This document shows positions 25,928-36,354 of a DNA stretch of 64,000 nt, in pieces. The position numbers were made by a program, and so were the translations under genes. The notes under the pieces were generated by a model. It was given only the letters and a program-made list of their open reading frames with translations. It was not told where the DNA came from and made no database searches. The stretch lies in NCBI RefSeq assembly GCF_019145235.1, contig NZ_JAHSTV010000002.1, positions 186,001-250,000 of the forward strand. Direction: 5' to 3'. Numbering within the stretch: the first letter of the stretch is position 1; each line of letters starts with the position of its first letter. The DNA is from Pseudomonas farris. Its GTDB lineage: Bacteria; Pseudomonadota; Gammaproteobacteria; Pseudomonadales; Pseudomonadaceae.

Positions 25928-26532
25928 CGACTGGCCGAGGCCATGAGCACGCCAAAACCGGCGAAGGTCACGCCCGAGACTTTCGCCGCCAGCCAGGAAC
26001 CTTTCGGGCTCGACAACCAGCCTTTGGCGGCATTGGCGAGCAAGGCATAGCAGCCATGCACCAGAATCACCAGTACCCCGTAGGAAGCGACCAGTTTGAA
26101 GAACTGGGCGTAGAAGTGCGCGGAGGTATCGATGAATTGCGGGAACACCGCCAGAAAGAAAAACACCGCCTTGGGGTTCAGAAACTGGATCGAAGCGGCT
26201 TCAAGGAAGCGATAGCCAGGGCTTGAGGGACGCGTTTCAAGCAGCGTACTGAAACGATCCGAGCGCCAGCTTTTGTAGCCCAGGTACAACAAATAGGCGG
26301 CCCCTGCGTATTTCAACGCGGTGAAGGCGTTCGCGGAGGTGTTGAGTATCAGGCCAACACTGGTGGCGCTGATGGCGGCGACGACAAACGCCCCCGATGC
26401 GATCCCCAGAATGCCCGGCACGGCTCCCGTCCAGCCGTGACGCACGGCGTTGGACAGGGTCAGGACCACGCCAGGCCCCGGGCTCAAAATGGTCAGGGTG
26501 GCGAAAAGTATAAAGAGTCCGTAGTTGTTCAT
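25924..26532 (-). CDS. LysE/RhtB-family amino acid exporter
   Basis: A 202-residue inner-membrane protein with about six hydrophobic segments. The N-terminal ILSPGPGVVLTLSNAVRHGWTGAVPGILGIASGAF is the LysE/RhtB signature, and AASIQFLNPKAVFFFLAVFPQFID the conserved central motif. The family exports amino acids such as homoserine, threonine or lysine. Met 26532 has GGAG about nine bases upstream; the longer reading adds 22 basic residues. It is divergent from a GcvA-like LysR gene 105 bases away, its likely regulator. Confidence 0.9.
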   Translation of the reverse strand: MNNYGLFILFATLTILSPGPGVVLTLSNAVRHGWTGAVPGILGIASGAFVVAAISATSVGLILNTSANAFTALKYAGAAYLLYLGYKSWRSDRFSTLLETRPSSPGYRFLEAASIQFLNPKAVFFFLAVFPQFIDTSAHFYAQFFKLVASYGVLVILVHGCYALLANAAKGWLSSPKGSWLAAKVSGVTFAGFGVLMASASR

Positions 26533-26637
26533 GTCTTGCTCCGTCAAGTGCCGCTGGCTGCGTGCTGGCAGATTGGCGGGACGACGGGGGCGTGACAAAC
26601 GCTTTAATTAAAGCGCATAGGTGACTAAATTAGACGC

Positions 26638-27564
26638 ATGAAAAATCAACTACCGCCTCTTAATGCTGTTCGCGCCTTCGCCGTTGCCGCTCGCCATCAG
26701 AGCTTCAGGCTGGCGGCCGAAGAGCTGCATGTCAGCCACAGTGCCGTCAGCCGGCACATCAAATTGCTGGAGGAGTACCTGGGCGTGCTGCTGTTCGAGC
26801 GGCGTATCCGGCAATCGGTGCTGACGCCGACCGGCCAGCGCTTTTATGAGCAGGTCAGCGCCGGGCTGTCGCAGATCGCCGACGCTGCCGCTGCGCTCAA
26901 GCAACATGCCTCGCTGCCTATCGTGAAGATCAATGTACGTCCGTCCTTTGCCGTGCTTTGGCTGACGCCCAGGCTGGCGGATTTCATTGCGCAGCACCCG
27001 GACATCAAGCCCCAGGTGATCACGCAAACCCAGGCACCCGATCAGGCACGTGACGGGTTCGATGTCGTCATTCGCCGTGGTCGTGACGACTGGGCGCCGA
27101 CGATTGAGGCGCGACCGCTCTTCGAAGACGAACTATTACTGGTTGCGGCGCCATCGCTGATCGAGCGCCTGCCACTTGAAGACCTCACTTCGTTGAGCCG
27201 GCACACGCTACTGACCGCCAAGGCACGTCGCGAAGATTGGCACCATTGGGCGATGCACTTTGGTCAGAGTCAGTCAGCCACTCAGGTAACCCGGCAGTTT
27301 GATCACATGCACCTGGTGCTTCAGGCCGCCGTGGAGGGACAGGGCATTGCCTTGTGCCCGACCTCTTTGCTGGGCACCCATCTTTTGAGCGGACAGCTGA
27401 TCTGTCCGTTGTCCGAGTTGCGTGTGCCGTTGCCGCGTTATTACTACGGTGTTGCGCCGGACGTGACCGTTCAGACACGGGTGTTTGTGGAGTGGTTGTT
27501 TGCCCGGATTGCTCAGGATGAGCTGCGTTGGCAAACACCTCGTACTGTGACCGCTACGCCCTGA
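26638..27564 (+). CDS. LysR-family regulator, GcvA-like
   Basis: A 308-residue LysR protein. The opening LPPLNAVRAFAVAARHQSFRLAAEELHVSHSAVSRHIKLLEEYLGVLLFER is the GcvA/AmpR subgroup HTH. The effector domain contains RPSFAVLWLTPRLADFIAQHPDI and DVVIRRGRDDW, the latter also typical of that subgroup. It is divergent from the LysE-type exporter and probably senses its substrate. Its last codons overlap the convergent membrane-protein gene. Confidence 0.9.
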   Translation: MKNQLPPLNAVRAFAVAARHQSFRLAAEELHVSHSAVSRHIKLLEEYLGVLLFERRIRQSVLTPTGQRFYEQVSAGLSQIADAAAALKQHASLPIVKINVRPSFAVLWLTPRLADFIAQHPDIKPQVITQTQAPDQARDGFDVVIRRGRDDWAPTIEARPLFEDELLLVAAPSLIERLPLEDLTSLSRHTLLTAKARREDWHHWAMHFGQSQSATQVTRQFDHMHLVLQAAVEGQGIALCPTSLLGTHLLSGQLICPLSELRVPLPRYYYGVAPDVTVQTRVFVEWLFARIAQDELRWQTPRTVTATP

Positions 27565-27895
27565 AAACCCAAACAATCTCCACCACACGCACTGCCAAAA
27601 TCAGGTAAATCAGAAATAAAATAATTTGAAACGCCGTGTGATACGGCAACTTGGACAGCCGGCGCAGGCCGTCACTGACACTCAGCAACATCAGCATCGC
27701 TGACACCAAAATCAGCCCCCAACCCGCCAGATTCGAAGCGAGTAACCCCATGAACAGGTGATGCTCGCGACCCAGTACGTTGGTGCCCGCCGCGAACAGC
27801 AGGGCACACACCAGCAGGTTCTTGATGTTGTCGAACACTTGCGTGGTGAAGTCGGTGTCCAGCAAGGCCAGATACTTTCGCCAGAGTCTGTTCAT
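27554..27895 (-). CDS. Small inner-membrane protein of unknown function
   Basis: A 113-residue protein with three clear hydrophobic stretches (NLLVCALLFAAGTNVLG; FMGLLASNLAGWGLILVSAMLMLL; FQIILFLIYLILAVRVVEIVWVF) separated by short basic loops. No catalytic motif. Met 27895 is the first Met ahead of a typical positively charged membrane-protein start (MNRLWRKY); a longer reading from 27997 crosses a region without homology-like character. It overlaps the 3' end of the convergent LysR gene by 11 bases. Conserved in style with uncharacterised pseudomonad membrane proteins. Confidence 0.7.
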   Translation of the reverse strand: MNRLWRKYLALLDTDFTTQVFDNIKNLLVCALLFAAGTNVLGREHHLFMGLLASNLAGWGLILVSAMLMLLSVSDGLRRLSKLPYHTAFQIILFLIYLILAVRVVEIVWVFRA

Positions 27896-28352
27896 GGTTT
27901 TGAGGCACCTGTTGAGGTTGTTGCACGCGGCAAGTTTAGTGACGAATGGAGCAGGGCGCTGATTTGATCCGATGCAATTATTGGCTCCGACGTTCACCTT
28001 TGAAGGCTGGAGGCTCGGGAAATATTGGCGTGCGGTATCAGGTTATAGTGTCAAATTTGCAAGGCTGACTTCACCCATTGGCGGGTGTTGTGTCAAACTC
28101 CCTGTTGAATGGCTATGTGCCATGCTGGTTCAGTGGGCTAATTTCAGGAGCTCGGGGTATCAGCTTTTTTATAGCGACAGCCAGTAGAATGATGCTATTT
28201 TTGCGTTCGCGAAAACGAATGGGAATTAACTATTTTGTTCTGGGTGCGATTATTTTTGGTTGTGGTTTTCTATGTCGGTCATTACCTGTTTGATTTTTTA
28301 AACATCCTGACCTCGTTAGATGACCAGCAATTTAACACCTGGGAAATATGAT
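27896..28352. other. Gap without a supported gene, base composition falls
   Basis: From about 27990 the sequence becomes clearly AT-richer than its surroundings and stays so to the end of the next gene. Short open frames exist here, but none has a ribosome site or recognisable sequence. It probably holds the promoter of the glycosyltransferase-like gene and the edge of an imported segment. Confidence 0.5.
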
Positions 28353-29312
28353 ATGAGAGTGTTTTTTTTAGGGTGGAAAGCTCGGTACGAGCAGATTATG
28401 ATCGATGGTCTGGCTGAAAACCATAATGTTCATAAACTCCACATCCCCGCTTACGCCAAAAGAATCAACCGTACTATAAGATCACTTCAAAAGAAAACCC
28501 CGCTAACTATTTCAACGTCTTGGCTCGGGAGGTTGGTCAATGCGAATAAATCAATAAGTTCTAAAGACATATTGATTTGTAATGAGGGGCAAGCTAAACG
28601 CGGATTAAATCCTAGTGTTATTAAAACCTTCAAAGGCGTAAAAGTCCTTCTGATCAGAGATCTGGTTGATGCGCCTTTTGTAGATGAAATGAGAAAGATT
28701 TTCGACAGAATCTACAGCTTCGACCCGGTGCAGTGTCGTTTATTTGGTATCGACTACCTCGAGCAGTTCTTTCCTTTCAATGCAGAAGCAGCAAGAAAGC
28801 TGAATACAAATAAACGGGAGCCTTCCCGCAGTATTACTTGTTTTTTTCTTGGCAGGGATAAAGGTCGCTCTCAACTGATAGAAGAGATTGCCAATGATCT
28901 TGAAAGCTTGGGTTGTAGTATTAAATTTCAAATCGTGAAGGATGAGTCATCCATTCCTCTAACGAAATATCATACTGATTCAGTATTGTCGTATGAGGAA
29001 AACCTCCAGCAAGTAATTGATGCTGACGTGCTAATAGAGATCAACCAGCCAGGGCAATCTGGCCTCACTCTTCGAACCTTGGAAGCGGCATTTTTTGACA
29101 AAAAACTAATTACTACCAACAAAGCCGTCAAGGATTTGTATTTTTATGATCCTAGTCGCTTCTATATTTTTGAAGAGTTTGACAAGGAGGCTATTTCTCA
29201 ATTTTTAGCTTCACCCTCAAAGCCGATTGACGTGGAAGCCCTGAAAAAACATTGCCCTGAGACCATGCTTAAACGCATACGAGAACTGCAAGGTTCCAGC
29301 AGGTGCAATTAA
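28353..29312 (+). CDS. Glycosyltransferase-like / LPS-biosynthesis-type protein, AT-rich
   Basis: A 319-residue soluble protein opening MRVFFLGWKARYEQIMIDGLAENHNVHKL and ending with a nucleotide-sugar-type half: NLQQVIDADVLIEINQPGQSGLTLRTLEAAFFDKKLITTNKAVKDLYFYDPSRFYIF. The ExxxxGQSGLTxRTLEA pattern resembles the C-terminal acceptor of GT-B glycosyltransferases found in LPS core or capsule clusters. No sugar genes are adjacent. Base composition and codon choice (many AAA, ATT, TTT) differ sharply from flanking genes, indicating acquisition by transfer. Met 28353 is preferred over 28320 because GGGA lies about nine bases upstream. The exact reaction is unknown. Confidence 0.6.
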   Translation: MRVFFLGWKARYEQIMIDGLAENHNVHKLHIPAYAKRINRTIRSLQKKTPLTISTSWLGRLVNANKSISSKDILICNEGQAKRGLNPSVIKTFKGVKVLLIRDLVDAPFVDEMRKIFDRIYSFDPVQCRLFGIDYLEQFFPFNAEAARKLNTNKREPSRSITCFFLGRDKGRSQLIEEIANDLESLGCSIKFQIVKDESSIPLTKYHTDSVLSYEENLQQVIDADVLIEINQPGQSGLTLRTLEAAFFDKKLITTNKAVKDLYFYDPSRFYIFEEFDKEAISQFLASPSKPIDVEALKKHCPETMLKRIRELQGSSRCN

Positions 29313-29314
29313 CG

Positions 29315-29354
29315 CAATAAAAAACCCACCCACCGCCAAAGCGATGGATGGGTT
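29315..29354 (-). terminator. Rho-independent terminator downstream of ilvE
   Basis: On the minus strand AACCCATCCATCGC pairs imperfectly with GGTGGGTGGGTT and is followed by a run of six T. It lies about 30 bases past the ilvE stop codon; the plus-strand gene ends on its other side. Confidence 0.85.
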
Positions 29355-29384
29355 ATATGCCGCTTGGGGTCAGGCCCCGTCAAG

Positions 29385-30404
29385 TCAAACCTTGACGATC
29401 CAGCCCGCTGGCGCTTCGACGTCGCCGGTCTGTACACCGGTCAGCTCTTTGTAGAGCTTCTGGGTGACCGGGCCGACTTCGGTTTCGCTATGGAACACGT
29501 GCAGCTTGTCGTTGTAACTGATGCCGCCGATCGGGGTGATCACTGCAGCGGTACCGCAAGCACCGGCTTCCTTGAAGTCGGACAGCTTGTCGATGAACAC
29601 GTCACCTTCAACCACTTCCAGGCCGAGACGTGTTTTGGCCAGCTCGATCAATGACAGACGAGTGATACCCGGCAACACCGAAGGGGAGTTCGGGGTGACG
29701 AACTTGTTGTCGTGGGTGATCCCGAAGAAGTTGGCCGAGCCGACTTCTTCGATTTTGGTGTGGGTGAGCGGGTCCAGGTAGATGCAGTCGGCGAAATGCG
29801 CCTTCTTGGCTTGGGAGCCCGGCATCAGGCTGGCGGCGTAGTTGCCACCGACCTTGGCCGCGCCGGTGCCTTGTGGGGCTGCACGGTCGTAGCTGGAGAT
29901 CAGGAAGTTGTGCGGGGTCAAACCGCCTTTGAAGTAGGCGCCGACCGGGATGCAGAAGATCGAGAAGATGAACTCGGGCGCGGTACGCACGCCGATGTTG
30001 TCACCCACGCCGATCACGAACGGGCGCAGGTACAGCGCGCCGCCAGTGCCGTAAGGCGGGATGAAACGCTCGTTGGCGCGAACCACTTCCTTGCACGCTT
30101 CGACGAACTGCTCGGTGGACACTTGCGGCATCAGCAGGCGACCGCAGCTGCGTTGCATGCGTGCGGCGTTCTGGTCCGGGCGGAACAGGTTGATCGAACC
30201 GTCCTTGCAACGGTAGGCCTTCAGGCCTTCGAAGCACTGCTGGCCATAGTGAAGGGCAGTGGAGCCTTCGCTGATGTGCAGCACGTTGTCTTCGGTCAGG
30301 GTGCCTTTGTCCCACTCGCCATTACGCCAGTGCGACAGATAGCGCTTGTCTGTCTTGATGTAGTCAAAACCCAGCTTGTCCCAATTGATGCTTTCGTTAC
30401 CCAT
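29385..30404 (-). CDS. ilvE: Branched-chain amino acid aminotransferase
   Basis: A 339-residue class IV PLP enzyme of the longer (eukaryote-like) BCAT type. Visible features are ALHYGQQCFEGLKAYR near residue 55, the PLP lysine in GTGAAKVGGNYAASL (about Lys184), EEVGSANFFGI and the phosphate-cup region GACGTAAVITPIGGI. It interconverts Val, Leu and Ile with their 2-oxo acids using 2-oxoglutarate. GAGGG lies five bases before the ATG at 30404. Its position beside the bkd operon pairs the transaminase with the dehydrogenase that uses its products, though a REP pair and about 270 bases separate them. Confidence 0.96.
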   Translation of the reverse strand: MGNESINWDKLGFDYIKTDKRYLSHWRNGEWDKGTLTEDNVLHISEGSTALHYGQQCFEGLKAYRCKDGSINLFRPDQNAARMQRSCGRLLMPQVSTEQFVEACKEVVRANERFIPPYGTGGALYLRPFVIGVGDNIGVRTAPEFIFSIFCIPVGAYFKGGLTPHNFLISSYDRAAPQGTGAAKVGGNYAASLMPGSQAKKAHFADCIYLDPLTHTKIEEVGSANFFGITHDNKFVTPNSPSVLPGITRLSLIELAKTRLGLEVVEGDVFIDKLSDFKEAGACGTAAVITPIGGISYNDKLHVFHSETEVGPVTQKLYKELTGVQTGDVEAPAGWIVKV

Positions 30405-30549
30405 GACACCCTCTATCACTTAACAACCGCCGAAACGGTTCAAGGCTTCTGACATTTTTCTGGATGGGGACAACAATACTTCATTCCGGGCCCATTTCGC
30501 AGCCCGGACTATCAGGTGAATGGCATATAAATGATGTCGACCTTGAGAA

Positions 30550-30643
30550 TTCGCGAGCAAGCCTGCTCCCACATTCGATCTGTGGTTGCCATAGCACCTA
30601 CAAACACCACAAATCCAATGTGGGAGCGGGCTTGCTCGCGAAG
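30550..30643. repeat. REP inverted pair
   Basis: Tail-to-tail REP units between lpdV and ilvE, both minus strand. It probably marks the end of the bkd transcript. Confidence 0.9.
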
Positions 30644-30675
30644 AGGCCATCACCTACGCCATCAATCTCCCTGGG

Positions 30676-32058
30676 TTACAGATGCAGCGCGTGACCAAGA
30701 GCACGCAACGCCGCTTCCTGCACCGCCTCACCGAGCGTCGGATGCGCGTGGATGGTGCCGGCGATGTCTTCCAGACGAGCGCCCATTTCCAGGCTCTGGC
30801 CGAACGCCGTCGACAACTCCGACACGCCCACACCGACCGCCTGCCAGCCAACAATCACATGATTGTCACGCCGCGCTACAACGCGCACGAAGCCGCTTTT
30901 CGACTCCAGCGTCATCGCCCGGCCATTGGCGGCGAACGGGAAGCTGGAAGCGATGCAGTCCAGCCCCGCAGCCTTGGCCTCGTCCGGGGTCTTGCCGACC
31001 ACTACCAGTTCCGGGTCGGTAAAGCACACGGCGGCGATGGCGGTCGGGTTGAATTCGCGGTGTTTACCGCTGATCAGCTCGGCAACCATTTCACCCTGAG
31101 CCATGGCCCGGTGGGCGAGCATCGGTTCGCCGCTCAAGTCGCCGATGGCGTAGACGTTGCGCATGCTGGTCTGGCAACGGTTGTCGATCTTGATCGCCGA
31201 ACCGTTCATCTCCAGATTCAAGGCTTCGAGGTTCCAGCCTTGAGTGTTGGGTTTGCGACCGACGGCTACCAGTACCTGATCGGTTTCCAGGTTCAAGGTG
31301 TCACCGTTCGGGTCACGAACTTGCAGTGTATTTCCTTGTGAATCAAAGCCTTCAACGCTGTGCTTCAAGTAAAGCTTCACGCCGAGTTGCTTGAGTGCCT
31401 CATGCACCGGGTGGGTCAGTTCGGCGTCGTAGGCCGGCAGGATGCGATCCTGCGCCTCGACCACACTGACCTCGGCGCCGAGCTTGCGATAGGCAATCCC
31501 CAGCTCCAGACCGATGTAACCGCCACCGACCACGACCAACCGTTTCGGTACGCTTTTCGGCGCCAGCGCTTCGGTAGAGGAGATGATCGGCCCGCCAATC
31601 GGCAGCATCGGCAGGTTCACGCTTTTCGAACCGGTGGCCAGCACCAGGTGCTCGCACTGAATGCGCGTGTCGCCGACTTCCACGGTTTTGCCGTCGATCA
31701 CTTTCGCCCAGCCTTGAATGACCTGGACCTTGTGCTTCTTTAATAGCGCCGAGACGCCGGTGGTCAGGCGATCAACAATGCCGTCCTTCCACTCGACGCT
31801 CTTGCCGATGTCCAGGGTGGGTGCCGACACGCTGATGCCCAGCGCCGAGTGTTGGCTGTGGTGTTGCGTCTGATGGAACTGTTCGGCGACGTGAATCAAC
31901 GCCTTCGACGGAATGCAGCCGATGTTCAGGCAGGTGCCGCCCAACGATTCGCCTTCCACCAGAATGGTTGAAATGCCCAGCTGACCAGCACGGATCGCCG
32001 TCACATAACCGCCGGGGCCGCCGCCGATGATCAGCAGTGTGGTGTTCAAAATCTGCAT
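30676..32058 (-). CDS. lpdV: Dihydrolipoyl dehydrogenase of the branched-chain keto acid complex (E3-Val)
   Basis: A 460-residue FAD disulfide reductase. FAD site [19 protein letters not shown]; redox disulfide Cys43/Cys48 in [16 protein letters not shown] site [23 protein letters not shown]; second FAD motif [10 protein letters not shown]; the His-Glu active-site pair in [13 protein letters not shown] at the C-terminus. It reoxidises the lipoyl arm of BkdB, passing electrons to NAD+. It is the last gene of bkdA1-bkdA2-bkdB-lpdV, starting 17 bases after bkdB. Confidence 0.96.
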   Translation of the reverse strand: MQILNTTLLIIGGGPGGYVTAIRAGQLGISTILVEGESLGGTCLNIGCIPSKALIHVAEQFHQTQHHSQHSALGISVSAPTLDIGKSVEWKDGIVDRLTTGVSALLKKHKVQVIQGWAKVIDGKTVEVGDTRIQCEHLVLATGSKSVNLPMLPIGGPIISSTEALAPKSVPKRLVVVGGGYIGLELGIAYRKLGAEVSVVEAQDRILPAYDAELTHPVHEALKQLGVKLYLKHSVEGFDSQGNTLQVRDPNGDTLNLETDQVLVAVGRKPNTQGWNLEALNLEMNGSAIKIDNRCQTSMRNVYAIGDLSGEPMLAHRAMAQGEMVAELISGKHREFNPTAIAAVCFTDPELVVVGKTPDEAKAAGLDCIASSFPFAANGRAMTLESKSGFVRVVARRDNHVIVGWQAVGVGVSELSTAFGQSLEMGARLEDIAGTIHAHPTLGEAVQEAALRALGHALHL

Positions 32059-32075
32059 GTCTGCTCCATTAATAA

Positions 32076-33344
32076 TCAGTCCACAAACAAGGTTGCGGGT
32101 TGTTCGAGCAGGCTGCGAACGGCCTGGATGAATTGCGCCGCGTCCATGCCATCGACCACGCGGTGATCGAAGGAGCTGGAGAGGTTCATCATCTTGCGAA
32201 TCACGATCTGGCCTTTGACGACCATCGGCCGTTCGACGATTTTGTTCACGCCGACGATCGCCACTTCCGGCAGGTTCAGCACCGGGGTGCTGACGATGCC
32301 GCCCAGGGCGCCGAGGCTGGTCAGGGTGATGGTCGAACCGGACAGCTCATCGCGGCTGGCCTTGCCAGTGCGCGCAGCAGTCGCCAGACGCGAGATTTCC
32401 GCGGCGCTGTCCCACAGGCTGCGGGTTTCGGCATGACGCACCACCGGCACCATCAAGCCGATGTCGGCTTGGGTGGCGACGCCGACATGCACCGCGCCGA
32501 GGCGGGTGATGACTTGTGCTTCGTCGTCGTAGCGGGCGTTGATCTGCGGGAAGTCTCGCAGAGCCACGACCAGCGCGCGGACCAGAAACGGCAGCAAGGT
32601 CAGCTTGCCGCGAGTGGCACCGTGTTTTTCGTTCAAGTGTGCGCGCAGTTCTTCCACGGCGGTGACGTCGATTTCTTCGACGTAGCTGAAGTGGGCGGCC
32701 CGCTGAGTGGCGTCCTGCATGCGCTGGGCGATCTTGCGGCGCATGCCGATCACCGGGATTTGCTCTTCATCGTTGCGCTGGGCGTAAGCGGCGGTGGCGG
32801 TCGATGCGTTCGACTGACCCTGAGCCAGCCAGGCTTCGAGGTCTTCGTGCAGCACACGGCCGGCAGGGCCGCTGCCACGCACCAGACGCAATTGAATGCC
32901 GAGGTCCAGCGCATGCTTGCGCACGGCCGGGGAGGCCAGCGGACGCTCATCGGCCTCGCGGGCAACCATCGGGCCTTGGCAGACAGCGGCCGGGCGAGGC
33001 ACCGCAACCGGTTTGCTTTCAACAACAGCTTCAACTTTAGGCGCTGCAACGGGTGCTTCTTTAACCGTTACTGGCTGGGCCGACTCTTTAACGTTGCCCG
33101 CGCCTTCGACTTCAATGCTGATCAAGATGCTGCCAACCGCCATGACTTCGCCAGGCTGGCCGCCCAGCGCAATCACCTTGCCATGCACCGGGGATGGAAT
33201 GTCGACCATCGCCTTGTCGGTCATGACATCGGCCAGCACCTGATCCTCGACGACCATGTCGCCGACCTTGACGTGCCACTGAGACAGTTCAACTTCTGCA
33301 ATGCCTTCGCCAATGTCCGGCATTTTAATAACGTGCGTGCCCAT
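32076..33344 (-). CDS. bkdB: Branched-chain keto acid dehydrogenase E2, dihydrolipoyl transacylase
   Basis: A 422-residue E2 core subunit. The lipoyl domain (1-80) carries the modified lysine Lys44 in [15 protein letters not shown] Pro/Ala/Val-rich linker follows, then a peripheral-subunit-binding domain ([37 protein letters not shown]) and an acyltransferase domain from about 195 ending [26 protein letters not shown] with the catalytic HxxxDG. It moves isobutyryl, isovaleryl or 2-methylbutyryl groups to CoA. It abuts bkdA2 with no intergenic base. Confidence 0.96.
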   Translation of the reverse strand: MGTHVIKMPDIGEGIAEVELSQWHVKVGDMVVEDQVLADVMTDKAMVDIPSPVHGKVIALGGQPGEVMAVGSILISIEVEGAGNVKESAQPVTVKEAPVAAPKVEAVVESKPVAVPRPAAVCQGPMVAREADERPLASPAVRKHALDLGIQLRLVRGSGPAGRVLHEDLEAWLAQGQSNASTATAAYAQRNDEEQIPVIGMRRKIAQRMQDATQRAAHFSYVEEIDVTAVEELRAHLNEKHGATRGKLTLLPFLVRALVVALRDFPQINARYDDEAQVITRLGAVHVGVATQADIGLMVPVVRHAETRSLWDSAAEISRLATAARTGKASRDELSGSTITLTSLGALGGIVSTPVLNLPEVAIVGVNKIVERPMVVKGQIVIRKMMNLSSSFDHRVVDGMDAAQFIQAVRSLLEQPATLFVD

Positions 33345-34403
33345 TCAGACCTCCATAACCCGATGCAAAGCCGCGCCCACTCGGGACGGACCAGGGAAAT
33401 ACGCCCACTCTTGCGCGTGCGGGTAGGGGGTGTCCCAACCGGTGACGCGCTCGATCGGCGCTTCCAGGTAGTGGAAGCAATGCTCTTGCACCAAGGCGAC
33501 CAGTTCGGCGCCGAAACCGCAGGTACGGGTCGCTTCGTGAACGATCACGCAACGGCCGGTTTTCTTCACCGATTTGACGATGGTTTCCAGGTCTAGCGGC
33601 CACAGGCTGCGCAGGTCGATGACCTCGGCGTCGATGCCGGTTTCTTCAGCCGCCACTTGCGACACATAAACCGTGGTGCCGTAGGTCAGGATGGTCACGT
33701 CTTTGCCCGGACGAGCGATGGCGGCGACGTCCAGCGGCACGGTGTAGTAACCGTCCGGCACTTGCGCGGCGGGGTGTTTCGACCACGGGGTTACCGGGCG
33801 GTCGTGGTGGCCATCGAACGGGCCGTTGTACAGACGTTTTGGTTCGAGGAAGATCACCGGGTCATCGTTTTCGATGGAGGCGATCAGCAGGCCTTTGGCG
33901 TCGTAAGGGTTGGACGGCATGACCGTGCGCAAACCGCAAACCTGGGTGAACATCGCCTCGATGCTCTGGCTGTGGGTCTGGCCGCCATAGATGCCGCCGC
34001 CGCAGGGCATGCGCAGGGTCATCGGTGCGGTGAACTCGCCAGCCGAGCGATAGCGTAGGCGTGCGGCTTCGGAAATGATCTGGTCCGATGCCGGGTAAAC
34101 ATAATCGGCGAACTGGATCTCGGCCACCGGCCGCAAACCGTAAGCGCCCATGCCCACGGCGACGCCGACGATGCCGCTTTCAGAGATCGGTGCATCGAAT
34201 ACGCGGGAGGTGCCGTACTTGTTCTGCAGGCCTTCGGTGCAACGGAACACGCCGCCGAAGTAGCCCACGTCTTGGCCGAACACCACGACGTTGTCGTCAC
34301 GCTCAAGCATCACATCCATGGCCGAGCGCAGGGCCTGGATCATGGTCATGGTGGTCGTGGTCATGGCGGTTTCCAACTCGATTTTGTTGTTGTGATCGTT
34401 CAT
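33345..34403 (-). CDS. bkdA2: Branched-chain keto acid dehydrogenase E1 beta subunit
   Basis: A 352-residue transketolase-like beta subunit. TMIQALRSAMDVMLERDDNVVVFGQDVGYFGGVFRCTEGL near the start and FDAPISESGIVGVAVGMGAYGLRPVAEIQFADYVYPASDQI are hallmark E1-beta segments; the C-terminal domain includes AEVIDLRSLWPLDLETI. With BkdA1 it forms the thiamine-diphosphate heterotetramer that decarboxylates branched-chain 2-oxo acids. GGGGA lies seven bases before the ATG, overlapping the bkdA1 stop region; one base separates the two genes. Confidence 0.96.
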   Translation of the reverse strand: MNDHNNKIELETAMTTTTMTMIQALRSAMDVMLERDDNVVVFGQDVGYFGGVFRCTEGLQNKYGTSRVFDAPISESGIVGVAVGMGAYGLRPVAEIQFADYVYPASDQIISEAARLRYRSAGEFTAPMTLRMPCGGGIYGGQTHSQSIEAMFTQVCGLRTVMPSNPYDAKGLLIASIENDDPVIFLEPKRLYNGPFDGHHDRPVTPWSKHPAAQVPDGYYTVPLDVAAIARPGKDVTILTYGTTVYVSQVAAEETGIDAEVIDLRSLWPLDLETIVKSVKKTGRCVIVHEATRTCGFGAELVALVQEHCFHYLEAPIERVTGWDTPYPHAQEWAYFPGPSRVGAALHRVMEV

Positions 34404-34404
34404 G

Positions 34405-35685
<1,281 letters not shown>

Positions 35686-35825
35686 TCATTCTTCGGTAAA
35701 AGAATTCTTGTCCTACAACAATCATAGGCCGGCCCAAGAAGAATATTTCTCTCTGTTTCGTTGCGCCCGAGGTCATTTGAGGATAAAAATTCTGCATAAA
35801 CATAAAAAGCAGGTGGTTTTGTCTC

Positions 35826-36314
35826 ATGCGCAAACTGGACCGTACCGATATCGGCATTCTCAACAGCCTTCAGGAGAACGCGCGCATCACCAACGCCGAC
35901 CTCGCGCGCTCGGTGAACCTGTCGCCGACGCCGTGCTTCAACCGGGTCAAGGCGATGGAAGAATTAGGGCTGATTCGTGAGCAAGTGACCCTGCTGGACG
36001 CCGACCTGCTGGGGCTGCATGTGAATGTGTTCATTCACGTCAGCCTGGAGAAACAGGTGGAGGAGGCGTTGCAGCATTTCGAAGAGGCGATCTCGGATCG
36101 CCCGGAAGTGATGGAGTGCTATTTGATGGCCGGTGACCCGGACTACCTGATCCGCGTGCTGGTGCCGACCATTCAGTCGCTGGAACGCTTCATGATGGAC
36201 TTTCTGACCAAGGTGCCGGGGGTGGCGAACATTCGTTCGAGCTTTGCGCTCAAGCAGGTGAGGTATAAGACGGCACTGCCGTTGCCGGCGAATGGGTTGA
36301 CGTTGGCCAACTGA
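35826..36314 (+). CDS. bkdR: Lrp/AsnC-family activator of the bkd operon
   Basis: A 162-residue Lrp-type protein. HTH at residues 1-60 ([50 protein letters not shown]), then a RAM ligand domain ([25 protein letters not shown]...[15 protein letters not shown]...[16 protein letters not shown]). In Pseudomonas BkdR binds the 186-base divergent space between its own gene and bkdA1 and needs L-valine or related amino acids for activation. The arrangement here is identical, so the assignment is strong. Confidence 0.95.
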   Translation: MRKLDRTDIGILNSLQENARITNADLARSVNLSPTPCFNRVKAMEELGLIREQVTLLDADLLGLHVNVFIHVSLEKQVEEALQHFEEAISDRPEVMECYLMAGDPDYLIRVLVPTIQSLERFMMDFLTKVPGVANIRSSFALKQVRYKTALPLPANGLTLAN

Positions 36315-36316
36315 AT

Positions 36317-36347
36317 GATCGTTCCCACGCTCCGCGTGGGAACGATC
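36317..36347. repeat. 31-base perfect palindrome between bkdR and the convergent hydrolase gene
   Basis: GATCGTTCCCACG and CGTGGGAACGATC flank CTCCG. This is a further dispersed pseudomonad palindrome type, different from the REP pairs. It sits two bases after the bkdR stop and can serve as a bidirectional transcript end, though no T run follows. Confidence 0.85.
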
Positions 36348-36354
36348 GACAGGA

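Noticed and set aside
28078..28293. Small hydrophobic ORF upstream of the glycosyltransferase-like gene
   Set aside because: No ribosome site, no recognisable sequence, and a broken hydrophobic pattern in AT-rich DNA; chance frame most likely.
32100..33596. Long plus-strand ORF opposite bkdB/bkdA2
   Set aside because: Antisense shadow with biased composition (His, Asp, Ala, Arg); the opposite strand carries clear bkd genes.
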